A stretch of DNA of 64,000 nt, taken from positions 748,001 to 812,000 of the forward strand of contig NZ_CP101827.1 of assembly GCF_024498295.1 (NCBI RefSeq), given 5' to 3'. Positions 36,572 through 47,053 of this stretch are shown piece by piece (the stretch's first letter is position 1; each line of letters opens with the position of its first letter). This stretch comes from Thermocaproicibacter melissae (GTDB lineage: Bacteria > Bacillota > Clostridia > Oscillospirales > Acutalibacteraceae). The position numbers and the translations under genes were made by a program. The notes under the pieces were generated by a model. That model searched no databases. It had not been told where the DNA came from and worked only from the letters and a program-made list of their open reading frames with translations.

Positions 36572-38980
36572 TTATTTTACAACCAAGTTAACAAGTTTAC
36601 CGGGTACATAAATCTCTTTTACAATATTTTTTCCGGCAATTACCTGAGAAATTCTGTCGTTTGTCTTCGCTTCATTAAGTGCCTGTTCTTTCGTTACGTC
36701 TGAAGGCAGCGTGAGACGAGCACGAACCTTGCCGTTAACCTGAACGGCGATCTCGATGGTCGCATCGGCGCACTTCGACTCATCGTATTTCGGCCAAGGC
36801 TGCTGGCAAACCATGCCGCTGCCAAGGTTCTGCACAGACCAAACCTCCTCGCAGACATGCGGGGCAAAGAGGTTCAGCAGAACGGTGAAAATACGGAGCT
36901 CTCCGCGCGTAATGCTTCCGACAGCCGTGATGTCGTTAATCAGTGACATCAGCGTAGCAATCGCCGTGTTGAATTTTAGGTTCTCGACGTCTTCTCCGAC
37001 CTTTTTAATGGCCTTGTTGAACGGAATCTGGAGCTCTTCACGAATTTCTTCGCCGTCGCAGAGGATATCCTGCAGGTTCCAGTAGCGCTCGATGAAGCGG
37101 CGGCAGCCTTTGATTCCGTGTGTGCTCCAGGGAGCGGCTTTCTCAAAGTCGCCGATGAACATTTCATAGAGGCGCATGGTATCGGCGCCATATTCGTTGA
37201 CAATTTCGTCCGGGTTGATGACATTGCCGCGGGATTTGCTCATCTTCTCCCCGTTTTCACCGAGAATCATTCCATGACTGGTGCGTTTCTGATACGGTTC
37301 CGGAGTCGGTACAACGCCGATGTCGTAAAGGAACTTATGCCAGAAGCGGCTATAAAGCAGGTGTAGAGTCGTGTGCTCCATGCCGCCGTTGTACCAATCC
37401 ACAGGAGACCAGTATTTGATCGCTTTCTCGTCGGCAAACTTTTCGTTGTTGTGAGGATCCATGTAACGGAGGAAATACCAAGAAGAACCGGCCCACTGAG
37501 GCATGGTATCCGTTTCACGCTTTGCGGGACCTCCGCAGTGCGGGCAAGTTGTGTTGACCCAGTCTGTCATGTGCGCCAGCGGCGATTCTCCGTTATCGGT
37601 GGGCTCGTACGATTCTACATCCGGCAAACGGAGAGGAAGTTCGCTCTCAGGAACCGGCACATAACCGCACTTGGGGCAGATTACAATCGGAATCGGTTCG
37701 CCCCAATAACGCTGGCGGGAGAAAACCCAGTCGCGCAGTTTGTAGTTGACCTTCGGCCTTCCGATTCCCTTTTCCGTCAGATATTCAATAATCTTCTTCT
37801 TAGCTTCTTCTACTGTGAGTCCGTCTAGGATACCGGAATTCACCATAATTCCGGTGTTGCAGTCTGTAAAGGCCTCTTCCTGTACATTTCCGCCTTTGAC
37901 AACTTCAATAATCGGGAGGCCGAATTTCTTGGCAAATTCCCAGTCACGGGTATCGTGTGCCGGAACAGCCATAATAGCGCCTGTTCCATAGGTAACAAGA
38001 ACATAGTCGGAAATGAAAATCGGAATTTCCTTTCCGTTTACCGGGTTAATTCCGTTGACTCCTTCGAGCCGAACGCCGGTTTTATCCTTTACAAGTTCGG
38101 TCCTCTCGAAATCCGACTTTTTCGCTGCTTCTGCCTGGTACGCGCGAACCTCTTCAATATTCTTGATTTTGTCTTTCCATTTTTCCAGATATGGATGTTC
38201 CGGAGAAAGCACCATGTAGGTTACGCCGTAAAGTGTATCCGGGCGTGTTGTGTAAACGGTAAGCTTGTCCCCTGCTGTTGTAGAGAAATCAACTTCGGCA
38301 CCGGTTGAACGGCCAATCCAGTTTTTCTGCTGCGCTTTCACACGGTCCGGGTAATCGACTAAAGCAAGATCATCAATAAGGCGTTGCGCATAGTCCGTGA
38401 TTTTCAGCATCCACTGCGATTTTACCTTCCGGACGACTTCGCTGCCGCAGCGCTCGCAGACACCGTTGACAACCTCTTCGTTTGCAAGAACACATTTGCA
38501 GGATGTACACCAGTTAACGGCCATTTCCTTCTTATAGGCAAGGCCGTGTTTGAATAACTGCAGGAAAATCCACTGTGTCCATTTGTAGTATTCCGGGTCA
38601 GTTGTATTGATTTCGCGCGACCAGTCAAACGAAATGCCGAGTGACTTAAGTTGCTTTTTAAAACGCGCAATGTTTTGTTTGGTAACAACTGAGGGGTGAA
38701 TATGATTTTTAATTGCATAATTCTCAGTTGGCAGGCCAAATGCATCCCAGCCAATCGGATACAGAACATTGTAGCCCTGCATGCGGCGTTTGCGTGCAAT
38801 AATATCCATTGCCGTGTAGGAACGCGGATGCCCGACGTGCAAGCCTTGTCCCGAGGGATACGGGAACTCAATCAGCGCGTAATATTTCGGTTTCGAGTAA
38901 TCATTGGAAGCATGGAAAACGCCTGTTTTTTCCCATTCATCCTGCCATTTCTTTTCTATCTGTTTCGGATCATACTTCAT
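36572..38980 (-). CDS. leuS: LeuS, leucyl-tRNA synthetase
   Basis: Class I synthetase of 802 residues. The HIGH motif appears as H-V-G-H-P-R-S-Y-T, the KMSKS motif as E-K-M-S-K-S-R-G-N, and the CP1 editing domain in between carries T-T-R-P-D-T. The usual bacterial order (C-terminal tRNA-binding domain last) is kept. The ATG at 38980 (M-K-Y-D-P-K) follows a GGGGCG site; the open frame upstream runs through a terminator. No T-box leader or promoter is seen in the short gap after rsfS. Confidence 0.97.
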   Translation of the reverse strand: MKYDPKQIEKKWQDEWEKTGVFHASNDYSKPKYYALIEFPYPSGQGLHVGHPRSYTAMDIIARKRRMQGYNVLYPIGWDAFGLPTENYAIKNHIHPSVVTKQNIARFKKQLKSLGISFDWSREINTTDPEYYKWTQWIFLQLFKHGLAYKKEMAVNWCTSCKCVLANEEVVNGVCERCGSEVVRKVKSQWMLKITDYAQRLIDDLALVDYPDRVKAQQKNWIGRSTGAEVDFSTTAGDKLTVYTTRPDTLYGVTYMVLSPEHPYLEKWKDKIKNIEEVRAYQAEAAKKSDFERTELVKDKTGVRLEGVNGINPVNGKEIPIFISDYVLVTYGTGAIMAVPAHDTRDWEFAKKFGLPIIEVVKGGNVQEEAFTDCNTGIMVNSGILDGLTVEEAKKKIIEYLTEKGIGRPKVNYKLRDWVFSRQRYWGEPIPIVICPKCGYVPVPESELPLRLPDVESYEPTDNGESPLAHMTDWVNTTCPHCGGPAKRETDTMPQWAGSSWYFLRYMDPHNNEKFADEKAIKYWSPVDWYNGGMEHTTLHLLYSRFWHKFLYDIGVVPTPEPYQKRTSHGMILGENGEKMSKSRGNVINPDEIVNEYGADTMRLYEMFIGDFEKAAPWSTHGIKGCRRFIERYWNLQDILCDGEEIREELQIPFNKAIKKVGEDVENLKFNTAIATLMSLINDITAVGSITRGELRIFTVLLNLFAPHVCEEVWSVQNLGSGMVCQQPWPKYDESKCADATIEIAVQVNGKVRARLTLPSDVTKEQALNEAKTNDRISQVIAGKNIVKEIYVPGKLVNLVVK

Positions 38981-39012
38981 TTTATTCGCCCCTATTTTTG
39001 ATTCGACTTTTA

Positions 39013-39042
39013 TTAAAAATGCCGGAAACGATTCCGGCATTT
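39013..39042 (-). terminator. Terminator between rsfS and leuS
   Basis: An 11-bp perfect stem (39017-39027 with 39032-39042, core ATGCCGGAA), loop of 4 and a T-rich tract on the minus strand. It ends only about 33 nt before the leuS ATG. Confidence 0.88.
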
Positions 39043-39046
39043 CAAA

Positions 39047-39400
39047 TTACTTCAGAAATTCTGAAATGTCGATGTTTTCGCCATCGCGCCATAGCCGGTC
39101 CAAATCATAGAAACTGCGTGACTCCGGAGTAAACACATGAACCACAACGTTGCCGTAATCCAGAAGAATCCATGAATTGGAGTGGTACCCTTCTTTATGC
39201 CTGACTTGGATTCCAAGCTCTTCGAGTTTAAATTCTACCTCATCGGCCAAAGAATTCACGTGCGTGCTGCTTGTGCCGGTTGCGATGACAAAATAATCTG
39301 CCAAAACAGAAATATCTGCAATCTTAATCATCTTAATTTCTTCTGCTTTTTTGCTGTCGAGAATCTTTACTGCCTGTTTCGCAATCTCAAACGCAGTCAT
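39047..39400 (-). CDS. rsfS: RsfS, ribosomal silencing factor
   Basis: Binds L14 on the 50S subunit and blocks subunit joining when nutrients are short. The 117-residue protein has the family motifs A-D-Y-F-V-I-A-T-G-T-S and the late G-N-V-V-V-H-V-F-T-P-E-x-R-x-F-Y-D-L-D-R-L-W. It follows yqeK by 21 nt, in the classic nadD-yqeK-rsfS order, and is followed by a terminator. Confidence 0.96.
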   Translation of the reverse strand: MTAFEIAKQAVKILDSKKAEEIKMIKIADISVLADYFVIATGTSSTHVNSLADEVEFKLEELGIQVRHKEGYHSNSWILLDYGNVVVHVFTPESRSFYDLDRLWRDGENIDISEFLK

Positions 39401-39421
39401 AGATGCATTCCTTTCTGTGAG

Positions 39422-39994
39422 TTATTTATCTTTCATAATCAATGCAATCTGGTTGTATGCCTCTAATGTGTCCGGATGAATCGGTTTTTTGTTATTGGCA
39501 AGGTCTGCAATCGTATAGCTCAGGCCCTCCAACAACGCAGTATCCATATCCTTTTGCGCTGCTTGACGCAATTCCTCTACACCCGGATAATCGCGGTCCG
39601 CAGAAATAAAATCCGCCATAAATAACACACGCTCAAGCGACGTCATATTTTTGCGCCCGGTTGTGTGATAACGAACCGCATTCAGGATTTCCGTGTCTTC
39701 TATGTGAAGCTCTTTTTTGATATATTCTGTCCCCAAAATGGCGTGCCACAGTTTGGGCGCCGCAAGCTCAATTTCTGTGAGTTTGATGCCATATTGTTTC
39801 ATTTTTTCAAGCTGCTGTTCCGGAGGAATATCCTTCATAATATCGTGAAGGATTCCCGCCGTCTGCGCTTTGAGCGGATCGGCTCCGTACTTTTTCGCAA
39901 GCTCCACAGCGGCTTCCGAAACGCATATAGAATGGTGATATCTCTTTTCACTTAGGAACGGCTTGATGACAGCCTTGTATTCTTCAAAGTTCAT
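39422..39994 (-). CDS. yqeK: YqeK, HD-domain dinucleoside tetraphosphate hydrolase
   Basis: A 190-residue HD-domain protein. YqeK members cleave Ap4A symmetrically into two ADP. Metal-binding motifs are H-H-S-I-C-V, the HD pair in G-I-L-H-D-I-M-K-D, and later histidines in L-W-H-A-I-L-G and V-R-Y-H-T-T-G-R. The ATG overlaps the nadD stop by 4 nt. Its place between nadD and rsfS is conserved in Firmicutes. Confidence 0.94.
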   Translation of the reverse strand: MNFEEYKAVIKPFLSEKRYHHSICVSEAAVELAKKYGADPLKAQTAGILHDIMKDIPPEQQLEKMKQYGIKLTEIELAAPKLWHAILGTEYIKKELHIEDTEILNAVRYHTTGRKNMTSLERVLFMADFISADRDYPGVEELRQAAQKDMDTALLEGLSYTIADLANNKKPIHPDTLEAYNQIALIMKDK

Positions 39995-40605
39995 TTTGTA
40001 CTCATTTCTCCCAAGTACAGTTTCTTTTCACGAATATATCGCTCAACGGCTGCAGGAACAAGCGAAGAAATGCTTTTCCCGGCTTTCACAGCCTCCCGAA
40101 TCATTGTTGATGAAATCGGGTAATAGGGGATATCCTCAATTCTTGTTTTTGCGCCGTTGCGTTCAATTTTTTTTGCGTATTCTAGCAACGCTCCGGTACC
40201 TTTCGGGCTGCGGGGGGCCGCACAAATCGTCGCAAGCTGATAGATGACCTGCGGGTCGTGCCACTCTTCAAGCGTTAAAAACATATCTTCGCCCGTTATG
40301 AGGTATAACTCAGCATCTGGGTACTGCCGATGCAACTCGGTAAGAGTCTCGGAGGTGTAACTTTGTCCTCCCCGCGCGATTTCAATATCGCTGACACAAA
40401 ACCGTTTGTCGGCTTCCGCGGCGAGACGGCACATGTTGAGCCGATCTTCCGCATCTGCCAAGTCCGGTGCTCGCTTATGGGGTGGAACGTTGGTGGGAAT
40501 CAGAATGACACGGTCAGCCTGAAGAATGTCCGCAAAACACTTTGCTAAATGAATGTGACCATTGTGAATCGGATTAAACGTTCCACCGAAAATGATGATT
40601 TTCAT
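39991..40605 (-). CDS. nadD: NadD, nicotinate-mononucleotide adenylyltransferase
   Basis: Makes deamido-NAD from NaMN and ATP. G-G-T-F-N-P-I-H-N-G-H at the start is the nucleotidyltransferase motif and I-S-S-T-M-I-R lies near the end. The ATG at 40605, behind GGGGAAAG, gives 204 residues, the normal size; the frame extends upstream over the yhbY end without coding character. It is 37 nt from yhbY. Confidence 0.96.
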   Translation of the reverse strand: MKIIIFGGTFNPIHNGHIHLAKCFADILQADRVILIPTNVPPHKRAPDLADAEDRLNMCRLAAEADKRFCVSDIEIARGGQSYTSETLTELHRQYPDAELYLITGEDMFLTLEEWHDPQVIYQLATICAAPRSPKGTGALLEYAKKIERNGAKTRIEDIPYYPISSTMIREAVKAGKSISSLVPAAVERYIREKKLYLGEMSTK

Positions 40606-40642
40606 TTTTCTTTCCCCATGAAAAGGGTTCTTATTTATCATA

Positions 40643-40948
40643 TTACTTTTTCCGCTCTTTGGGAAGTATAATTTTGGGATCCTTATCATTTCTGCGGTAA
40701 AGGACGAATTTTGAACCAATCACCTGCACAGAATCCGAAGAAGTTTCAGCGGCTATTTGGTCTGCAGCTTCGGGCGCGTTCACCGGCGACGTTTCAAGGA
40801 CTTTGCCCTTAATCAGTTCTCTTGCCGTCAGCGCATCATCTGCCTGACGAATAACCTCGGCGTTGATGCCGCCTTTTCCGACAATGAGAATCGTATCAAT
40901 TGAATTTGCAAGTGAGCGAAGATATGCTCTTTGTTTACTGTTCAGCAT
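40643..40948 (-). CDS. yhbY: YhbY, CRM-domain ribosome assembly protein
   Basis: A 101-residue single CRM (YhbY) domain protein that binds pre-50S particles in other bacteria. It starts M-L-N-S-K-Q-R-A-Y-L-R and carries the G-K-G-G-I GxxG loop. The ATG at 40948 lies after AAGGAG. It overlaps the rdgB stop by 14 nt. The GTPase gene obg, its usual neighbour, is not present. Confidence 0.94.
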   Translation of the reverse strand: MLNSKQRAYLRSLANSIDTILIVGKGGINAEVIRQADDALTARELIKGKVLETSPVNAPEAADQIAAETSSDSVQVIGSKFVLYRRNDKDPKIILPKERKK

Positions 40949-41528
40949 GAGAATTCTCCTTATATTTTCTGAGCTCTTCCGCAAAAACGCGGAGCGCTTT
41001 TCCGCGATGACTGATTTTGTCCTTTTCCTCGGCACTTAGTTCGGCAAAAGTTTTCTCTCCAACGAGGAAAACCGGGTCGTAACCAAAGCCGCCGTTTCCG
41101 CGGGCTTCAAAAGCTATTTTTCCGGGACACTCCCCGCGGGCGGTGATAATATCGCCATTCGGCAAAATGCAGCAAATGGCACAGACAAACCTAGCTGTCC
41201 TTTTTTCCTCCGGAACATCTTTCAGAGCATCAAGCAGTTTCGCGATTCTCTGCTCATTCGTCGCATTTTCGCCTGCATACCGCGCGGAATAAATCCCAGG
41301 GGCGCCGTTGAGCGCATCCACTTCCAAGCCGGAATCATCAGCGACGGCTGCCTTTCCTGTTGCGTGAAATGCCGAGATAGCTTTCAAATAAGCGTTTTCG
41401 GCAAATGTTGTTCCGTTTTCTTCTACTTCAGGGAGATCCGCCGTAATGACTTCGATCGAAAGCGGCTGAAGAATTCTCTGAAATTCTTGAACCTTATTAC
41501 GGTTATGTGTTGCAACGACTAATTTCAC
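40935..41528 (-). CDS. rdgB: RdgB/HAM1, XTP/dITP pyrophosphatase
   Basis: House-cleaning enzyme that removes deaminated purine nucleotides (XTP, dITP) from the pool. The 197-residue protein shows V-A-T-H-N-x-x-K-V-Q-E-F, A-D-D-S-G-L-E-V-D-A-L and S-H-R-G-K-A at the end. The ATG overlaps the ftsY stop by 4 nt. Confidence 0.96.
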   Translation of the reverse strand: MKLVVATHNRNKVQEFQRILQPLSIEVITADLPEVEENGTTFAENAYLKAISAFHATGKAAVADDSGLEVDALNGAPGIYSARYAGENATNEQRIAKLLDALKDVPEEKRTARFVCAICCILPNGDIITARGECPGKIAFEARGNGGFGYDPVFLVGEKTFAELSAEEKDKISHRGKALRVFAEELRKYKENSHAEQ

Positions 41529-42445
41529 GTTTCTTCCTGCCTCTCAAACAGTGCCTCCGCAAACTGGTCGGCATCGAAGGGCTGCAAATCATCGACCTGT
41601 TCCCCTACACCGATAAATTTAACTGGCAGCCCCAATTCTTTTCGGATTGCTAAGACTACGCCGCCGCGGGGTGTGCCGTCCAGCTTCGTGAGAACAATAC
41701 CTGTAATATCTGCTACAGACATAAACTCTTTTGCCTGATTAATCGCGTTCTGCCCGGTCGTAGCATCCAGAACAAGCAGAACCTCACGGTCGGCATCCGG
41801 CGCTTCGCGCTGGATAATACGGTTGATTTTCGCGAGTTCCTCCATAAGATTCTTTTTGTTATGGAGGCGCCCTGCCGTATCGCAGATAACGATGTCCGCA
41901 CCGCGTGCCTTTGCAGCCGCAATGGAGTCAAAAACGACAGAAGCCGGGTCGCTGCCTTGAGGCTGGCTGATGATTTCCGCTCCGGAACGCTCAGCCCAGA
42001 TTTCAAGCTGTTCCACAGCAGCGGCACGGAATGTATCCGCCGCGCTGAGAATGACCTTCTTCCCCTGCTTTGTGAACATAGCGGCGAGCTTGCCAACCGT
42101 TGTTGTTTTGCCAACGCCATTCACGCCGATGACGAGAATGACAGAAGGCTTTGTACTGAGCTTCAATTCTTCCCCGCCGCGCAGCATATCCGCGATAATC
42201 TGGCGGAGCATTTCATTGATTTGGGAAGGATCGGTTACTCTCTGCTCTTTTACCTGCTTGCGGAGTTCACCGCAGATGTATTCCGCAGTCGGTACGCCGA
42301 CATCCCCCATTACCAGCAGTTCTTCCAGTTCTTCAAACAAATCCTCATCAATTTGCGTAAAGGAATTCAGCATAGACGCAACGGAGGCGCTCATGGTTTC
42401 GCGTGTCCGTTTTAAGCCGTCTTTGATTTTTGCGAAAATTCCCAT
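41525..42445 (-). CDS. ftsY: FtsY, signal recognition particle receptor
   Basis: SRP receptor GTPase that hands ribosomes to the SecYEG channel. The 306-residue length corresponds to the NG domains only, without the acidic A domain of E. coli. G-motifs: G-V-N-G-V-G-K-T-T, D-T-F-R-A-A-A, D-T-A-G-R, T-K-L-D-G and the closing G-V-G-E. It lies 18 nt after smc, as in Bacillus. Confidence 0.97.
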   Translation of the reverse strand: MGIFAKIKDGLKRTRETMSASVASMLNSFTQIDEDLFEELEELLVMGDVGVPTAEYICGELRKQVKEQRVTDPSQINEMLRQIIADMLRGGEELKLSTKPSVILVIGVNGVGKTTTVGKLAAMFTKQGKKVILSAADTFRAAAVEQLEIWAERSGAEIISQPQGSDPASVVFDSIAAAKARGADIVICDTAGRLHNKKNLMEELAKINRIIQREAPDADREVLLVLDATTGQNAINQAKEFMSVADITGIVLTKLDGTPRGGVVLAIRKELGLPVKFIGVGEQVDDLQPFDADQFAEALFERQEET

Positions 42446-42463
42446 TCTGTTTTCTCCTTTAAA

Positions 42464-45400
42464 TTAAGCCTTAATACCCAGTTTCTCCTCGACTTGACTT
42501 ACCTGCATTTCAAGCAGCTTGGAAACACCCTCGTCCTGCATCGTGACTCCGTACAGCACGTCTGCTTCCTCCATGCACCCGCGACGGTGCGTGATGACAA
42601 TAAACTGTGTCTTGTCGTTCATTCTGCGCAGATAAGAAGCAAAACGAGTAACATTTACGTCGTCAAGCGCTGCCTCGATTTCGTCGAGAACGCAGAACGG
42701 CGGCGGGTTAACTTTCATAATTGCGAAATAGAGAGCGATGGCAACAAGAGCTTTCTCACCGCCGGATAATGACTCAAGATGCGTCACAATTTTGCCGGGC
42801 GGCTGCACGGCTATTTCTATGCCGGAATTCAAAACATCTGTTGGATCGGTAAGAGACAAGCCTGCGCTTCCGCCGCCGAACAGCTCACGGAACGTCTGCC
42901 CGAAGTTCCTGTTAATCTGTTCAAAGCGGGCGGAGAACAAGTCTTTCATCTGGCGAGTCAGGTTATTAATGAGCTGGCTCAGCTCGTTGCGGGATTCTTC
43001 CACATCCGCTATCTGCGCCTTTAAGAACTCATAACGCTCGCTGACCTCTTTGTATTCTTCCACAGCCGCAACATTTACCGCACCGAGGTTCTTGATTTCA
43101 CCTTTAATCACCATTAAGCGTTTCTTTGCGCCTGCTAAATCTCGAATCGGAGTCTTTACCTGTTCCTCGGCTTCACGGCGTGTCAGTTCGTATTCTTCCC
43201 AGAGCTGTGAAATAATATCGTCATATTCCTTCTGAAGATTTGCTTTTCGCTCTTCAAGAAGCCCAAGGTCATGCCCGATTTTCTCTTTTTCTTCAGACTT
43301 TTCTCTTTCTTTTGCGCGAAGCTGAACAGATTTCTGTTCCAGTTGCATGCGTTTGGCGCTGAACGTCTCAATCTCTTGGGAAGCGTTTCGCGAGGTCTCC
43401 CGCAGCTTATCGGCTTCTTTTAATAGTTCAGCAATCTTTTTCTCAATTTCTGATGTTGCCTGTTTTGTTCTTTCGATTTCGGAGTTTAACTCTGCTATTT
43501 TTTCTTGGTGGCTGCGACCGAGCTCCTCCGCTTGGCGAATGGCATCTTCCAGCGACTGAACATCTTTTTGGGCAGCTAAACGGTCAAGTTCGATTTGGCG
43601 TATGGTATCCGTCAGCTCGTCGCATTTGCGGTTTAATTCGTCTCGATTTCCGGTAATCTCTGCAAGACGGTTCTTGATTTCTTCCACTTGTTTCAGCAGT
43701 TCTTCGGCTTTTTTCCGCTCTTCGTCGCGTGCTTTTTCCTGTGAAGTCAAGCGTTCCTGTGCCGAAACTGCCTCTTTCTGCAAAGCATCAATGTCATTTT
43801 TCAGAGAAAGGAGGTTGTCCTGAGCTCGGCTGCGTTCCGCGTCCATTCTCACACATTCTTCCTGAGCCGATGCAAGTTCTGCTTTCGCCGAAGTGAGTTC
43901 CGCTTCTGCCGAAGCAGCATCTTCCGAAGCGGCTTTGGCCTCTGCCGCCGCTTTTTCTGCTTTTGCTTTCAGCTTTTCAGCTTCCGCACGAATTTTTTGA
44001 ATCTCGGCGGCACGGCTTAAAAGGCCGGAATTGCGCACCAAAGAACCGCCTGTCAATGATCCTCCGGTATTCACGACCTGCCCGTCCAATGTGACAATGC
44101 GGAACCGGTAACCAAACTTTTTGGCGATCAAAACCGCGCTGTCAAGGTCTTCCGCTATCACAATTCTTCCCAGCAGGGATTCTACGATATTCTGATAAAC
44201 CGAATCATAGGAACAAAGCTGCGATGCAATTCCTATGAATCCAGGGGTGTTGGAAAGGCCGTCTTCATGCAGAATTTTTCCGCGGATGGTTTCAACCGGC
44301 AAAAACGTCGCACGCCCAGCATTTGTGTGTTTCAAAAAAGCAATTGCCCGTTTTGCGTCCTGCTCGGTGCTGACAACAATATTCTGCATTGCCGCGCCAA
44401 GCGCAGTTTCCATTGCAACCGTGTACTCTTCCGGGACATGAATCAAGCGGGAGATTGGCCCGTGAATTCCCGGAAGAGTGCCGTGCTTTGATTCTTTCAT
44501 GACCGCTTTTACACTGTTGGAAAAGCCTTCTAGGTTTTGTTCGAGGTCTTCGAGCAGTTTTGCCCGCCGCAGCTGCTCCTGAAGATCAAGGCGGAGAGAA
44601 TCGCTTGTCTGCTTTGCGGCATCTCTTCGGCGGATTCTTGCCTCTAGGCGCATTTTGTAGCCGTTTACAGTGTTCGCCACGGATGTAGCGCGTTCTTGAG
44701 CCTCATTCAGTTTTTTGGTTGCATTTTCTACATCTGCTTCTGCTTGTTTCAGGAGCTTATTTTTTTCTTCAATTGAGCTATGGATGGCTTTCATGCGGAG
44801 ACTGATTTCAGAAATTGCGGAAACAGCCGTCATCTCTGCTACTTTTGCCTCGGTTGCTTGTGCCGTCAATTCGGCGATTTTTTTGGAAAACTGGTCGATA
44901 ACGTCTTCCGTTTCCGTCATTCCGCCACGGAGCTTCTCAAGTTCGTTTGTGCAGTTCGCAAATTCAGCGTCTTTTTTCGCTATGTACTCCTGCTTTTGCC
45001 GGATTAATTCGCGGCGCTCTGCGATGACATTTTCAAGATTGCCGCCGGAAACATTGTTCTGCTCGATTTCCTTCTGCAGACGTAAGATATTTTCCTCATT
45101 ATGGCGGATATCGTTCCGCAGAACAGAAACCTCGCTGTCCTTTCGTGCGGCCTCTTCATCCAGAGAGGCACAGCGATTCCGAATTTCATCAATTTTAGCT
45201 GCACAAGCATTCGCAGCCTGAAAGGTCTCTTCAATCTGCTGTTCCAGTTCCTGTATTCCCCGCTCTGCTGCGTCATATTGATTTTTTGCAATCAGGATTT
45301 TATCTTCCTGCTCACGAAGGACACGGCCGGAATGCTCCAGCGTAACAAGCCAAAGGCCGATTTCAAGTTGTTTTTTCTCGTCTGCAAGCGCAAGATATTT

Positions 45401-46039
45401 TTTTGCCTTTTCACACTGCTCTTTCAGAGGGCCGATTCTGCTTTCCAGTTCCGACAAAATATCGTGAAGGCGAGTCAGGTTTTCTTCTGCCTGAGCCAGC
45501 CTGTGCTCAGACTCCTCTTTGCGGTAGCGAAAACGCGAGATTCCCGCCGCTTCCTCAAAAATTACACGTCTGTCTTCGCTGCGGGCCGAAACAATGCTGT
45601 CAATTTTTCCCTGACCGATGATGGAATATCCGTCACGTCCAAGACCGGTATCCATGAACAGTTCATTGATATCTTTCAGGCGAACTTGAACATTATTGAT
45701 TCGGTACTCACTGTCGCCGGAACGATAATAGCGCCGTGTGACAGAAACCAAATCCGAATCATAAGGCAACTCTCGGTTTTTATTCTCAATATTCAGTGTA
45801 ACCTCGGCAAAACCGAGCGGTTTTCTGCCCGGCGTTCCGCTGAAAATTACATCCTCCATCTTTGTGCAGCGGAGCGTACGGACAGACTGTTCGCCGAGCA
45901 CCCAACGCACAGCGTCGCTGATATTGCTTTTTCCGCTGCCGTTTGGACCGACTACGGCTGTAATCCCGTTATGAAAACTCAGAGTTGTCTTATCCGGAAA
46001 TGTTTTAAATCCCTGAAGTTCCAATGATTTTAGAAGCAA
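42464..46039 (-). CDS. smc: SMC, chromosome condensation ATPase
   Basis: Long coiled-coil ATPase that folds and separates chromosomes with ScpA and ScpB. Of 1191 residues; Walker A G-P-N-G-S-G-K-S at 31-38, hinge around 500-680 (with the G-G-S-L-T-G-G segment), two long coiled coils rich in E, K and A, then signature L-S-G-G-E-K and Walker B F-C-V-L-D-E-I-E-A-A-L-D-D. Neither scpA nor scpB is in the window. Confidence 0.98.
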   Translation of the reverse strand: MLLKSLELQGFKTFPDKTTLSFHNGITAVVGPNGSGKSNISDAVRWVLGEQSVRTLRCTKMEDVIFSGTPGRKPLGFAEVTLNIENKNRELPYDSDLVSVTRRYYRSGDSEYRINNVQVRLKDINELFMDTGLGRDGYSIIGQGKIDSIVSARSEDRRVIFEEAAGISRFRYRKEESEHRLAQAEENLTRLHDILSELESRIGPLKEQCEKAKKYLALADEKKQLEIGLWLVTLEHSGRVLREQEDKILIAKNQYDAAERGIQELEQQIEETFQAANACAAKIDEIRNRCASLDEEAARKDSEVSVLRNDIRHNEENILRLQKEIEQNNVSGGNLENVIAERRELIRQKQEYIAKKDAEFANCTNELEKLRGGMTETEDVIDQFSKKIAELTAQATEAKVAEMTAVSAISEISLRMKAIHSSIEEKNKLLKQAEADVENATKKLNEAQERATSVANTVNGYKMRLEARIRRRDAAKQTSDSLRLDLQEQLRRAKLLEDLEQNLEGFSNSVKAVMKESKHGTLPGIHGPISRLIHVPEEYTVAMETALGAAMQNIVVSTEQDAKRAIAFLKHTNAGRATFLPVETIRGKILHEDGLSNTPGFIGIASQLCSYDSVYQNIVESLLGRIVIAEDLDSAVLIAKKFGYRFRIVTLDGQVVNTGGSLTGGSLVRNSGLLSRAAEIQKIRAEAEKLKAKAEKAAAEAKAASEDAASAEAELTSAKAELASAQEECVRMDAERSRAQDNLLSLKNDIDALQKEAVSAQERLTSQEKARDEERKKAEELLKQVEEIKNRLAEITGNRDELNRKCDELTDTIRQIELDRLAAQKDVQSLEDAIRQAEELGRSHQEKIAELNSEIERTKQATSEIEKKIAELLKEADKLRETSRNASQEIETFSAKRMQLEQKSVQLRAKEREKSEEKEKIGHDLGLLEERKANLQKEYDDIISQLWEEYELTRREAEEQVKTPIRDLAGAKKRLMVIKGEIKNLGAVNVAAVEEYKEVSERYEFLKAQIADVEESRNELSQLINNLTRQMKDLFSARFEQINRNFGQTFRELFGGGSAGLSLTDPTDVLNSGIEIAVQPPGKIVTHLESLSGGEKALVAIALYFAIMKVNPPPFCVLDEIEAALDDVNVTRFASYLRRMNDKTQFIVITHRRGCMEEADVLYGVTMQDEGVSKLLEMQVSQVEEKLGIKA

Positions 46040-46054
46040 ATCGGTTCCTCCGTA

Positions 46055-47053
46055 TCAGATGAATTTGAAGCATCCCCGCTTCACAGAAACGTCCGGTACG
46101 ATGCGGACTGAGTAGCCAAGTTTTTCAAGCTGATGCAGATTTTCTTTTTTCTGGCCGACGGCCTGCGAAATACACGCAGGATTCACCGCAATGGATATTT
46201 TGCCTTTCTGAATATTTTGCCCCTGCAACCCGGCTTTGATCTTGTTCAAAAAGCGGCGGCTTTCACATAGCTCACGAAAGGCAGGGTGCCACGGACCTGC
46301 AAGCATATCTCGCTTTAACTCAGGAGTTGCATGCAGGCCTAGGCGAATGACAGGAATATTCTTTTCTTCAAAGTAATCCAAAAGGTATGCGCAAAGTTCT
46401 ACTGCACTTTCCAAGGACTGAGGCTGATAGTCGCCCTTTCGGTAAGCTTCGCCCAGTTCGGTGCCGCGAAGGACAATAGTCGGGTAAATCCGCACACAAT
46501 CCGGAGCTAGGTCGGCAAACTGTTCTGCTGTTTTCTTAGACTTTTCGTCTGTATCTCCCCGAAGACCGGTCATCATTTGAAGACCAAGCGAAAAGCCGTA
46601 AGAATGAATCAATTTTGAAGCTGCAACCACCTGTTCTGCCGTATGCCCGCGCTGATTTGCACGAAGGACTTCATTGTCCATGCTCTGCGCACCAAGTTCA
46701 ATGGTTGTAACCCCATATTGCTTCAGTAGCGAAAGAATCTCGTCATTGATTGCATCTGGCCGAGTAGAAAGGCGGATTCCGCGAAATGCGCCCGAACGAA
46801 TATACGGTTCGGCGGCCTGTAAAAGCGACAGCATATAGCTTCGCTCAATTGCAGTAAAGCTCCCTCCAAAAAACGCGATCTCCGCGTTTGGCGCTTCACT
46901 GCCAAGTGAACGCAGCGCGGTTTCAGCCGCTGCAGAAACGTCTTTTGCCGAAGGCTGCACAGCCTTGCCGGTGATGCTTCGTTGGGAACAAAAGCTGCAC
47001 ATGTGCGGGCAGCCGTTGTTCGGCACGAAAATAGCTACATTAGCGTGTTTCAA
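46055..47053 (-). CDS. Elp3-like radical SAM protein of unknown function
   Basis: A 332-residue radical SAM protein with the cluster motif C-P-H-M-C-S-F-C (Cys15, 19, 22). It resembles the Elp3 radical SAM core (F-F-G-G-S-F-T-A-I, S-T-R-P-D-A-I, E-L-G-A-Q-S-M), but the length leaves no room for an Elp3 acetyltransferase domain. This short type is common in Clostridia between rnc and smc; its substrate is not known. It overlaps the rnc stop by 4 nt and precedes smc by 15 nt, so it is part of the operon. Confidence 0.85.
   Translation of the reverse strand: MKHANVAIFVPNNGCPHMCSFCSQRSITGKAVQPSAKDVSAAAETALRSLGSEAPNAEIAFFGGSFTAIERSYMLSLLQAAEPYIRSGAFRGIRLSTRPDAINDEILSLLKQYGVTTIELGAQSMDNEVLRANQRGHTAEQVVAASKLIHSYGFSLGLQMMTGLRGDTDEKSKKTAEQFADLAPDCVRIYPTIVLRGTELGEAYRKGDYQPQSLESAVELCAYLLDYFEEKNIPVIRLGLHATPELKRDMLAGPWHPAFRELCESRRFLNKIKAGLQGQNIQKGKISIAVNPACISQAVGQKKENLHQLEKLGYSVRIVPDVSVKRGCFKFI

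Noticed and set aside
45101-46027. 308-codon open frame on the plus strand
   Set aside because: Antisense to the smc start; no recognisable protein pattern.
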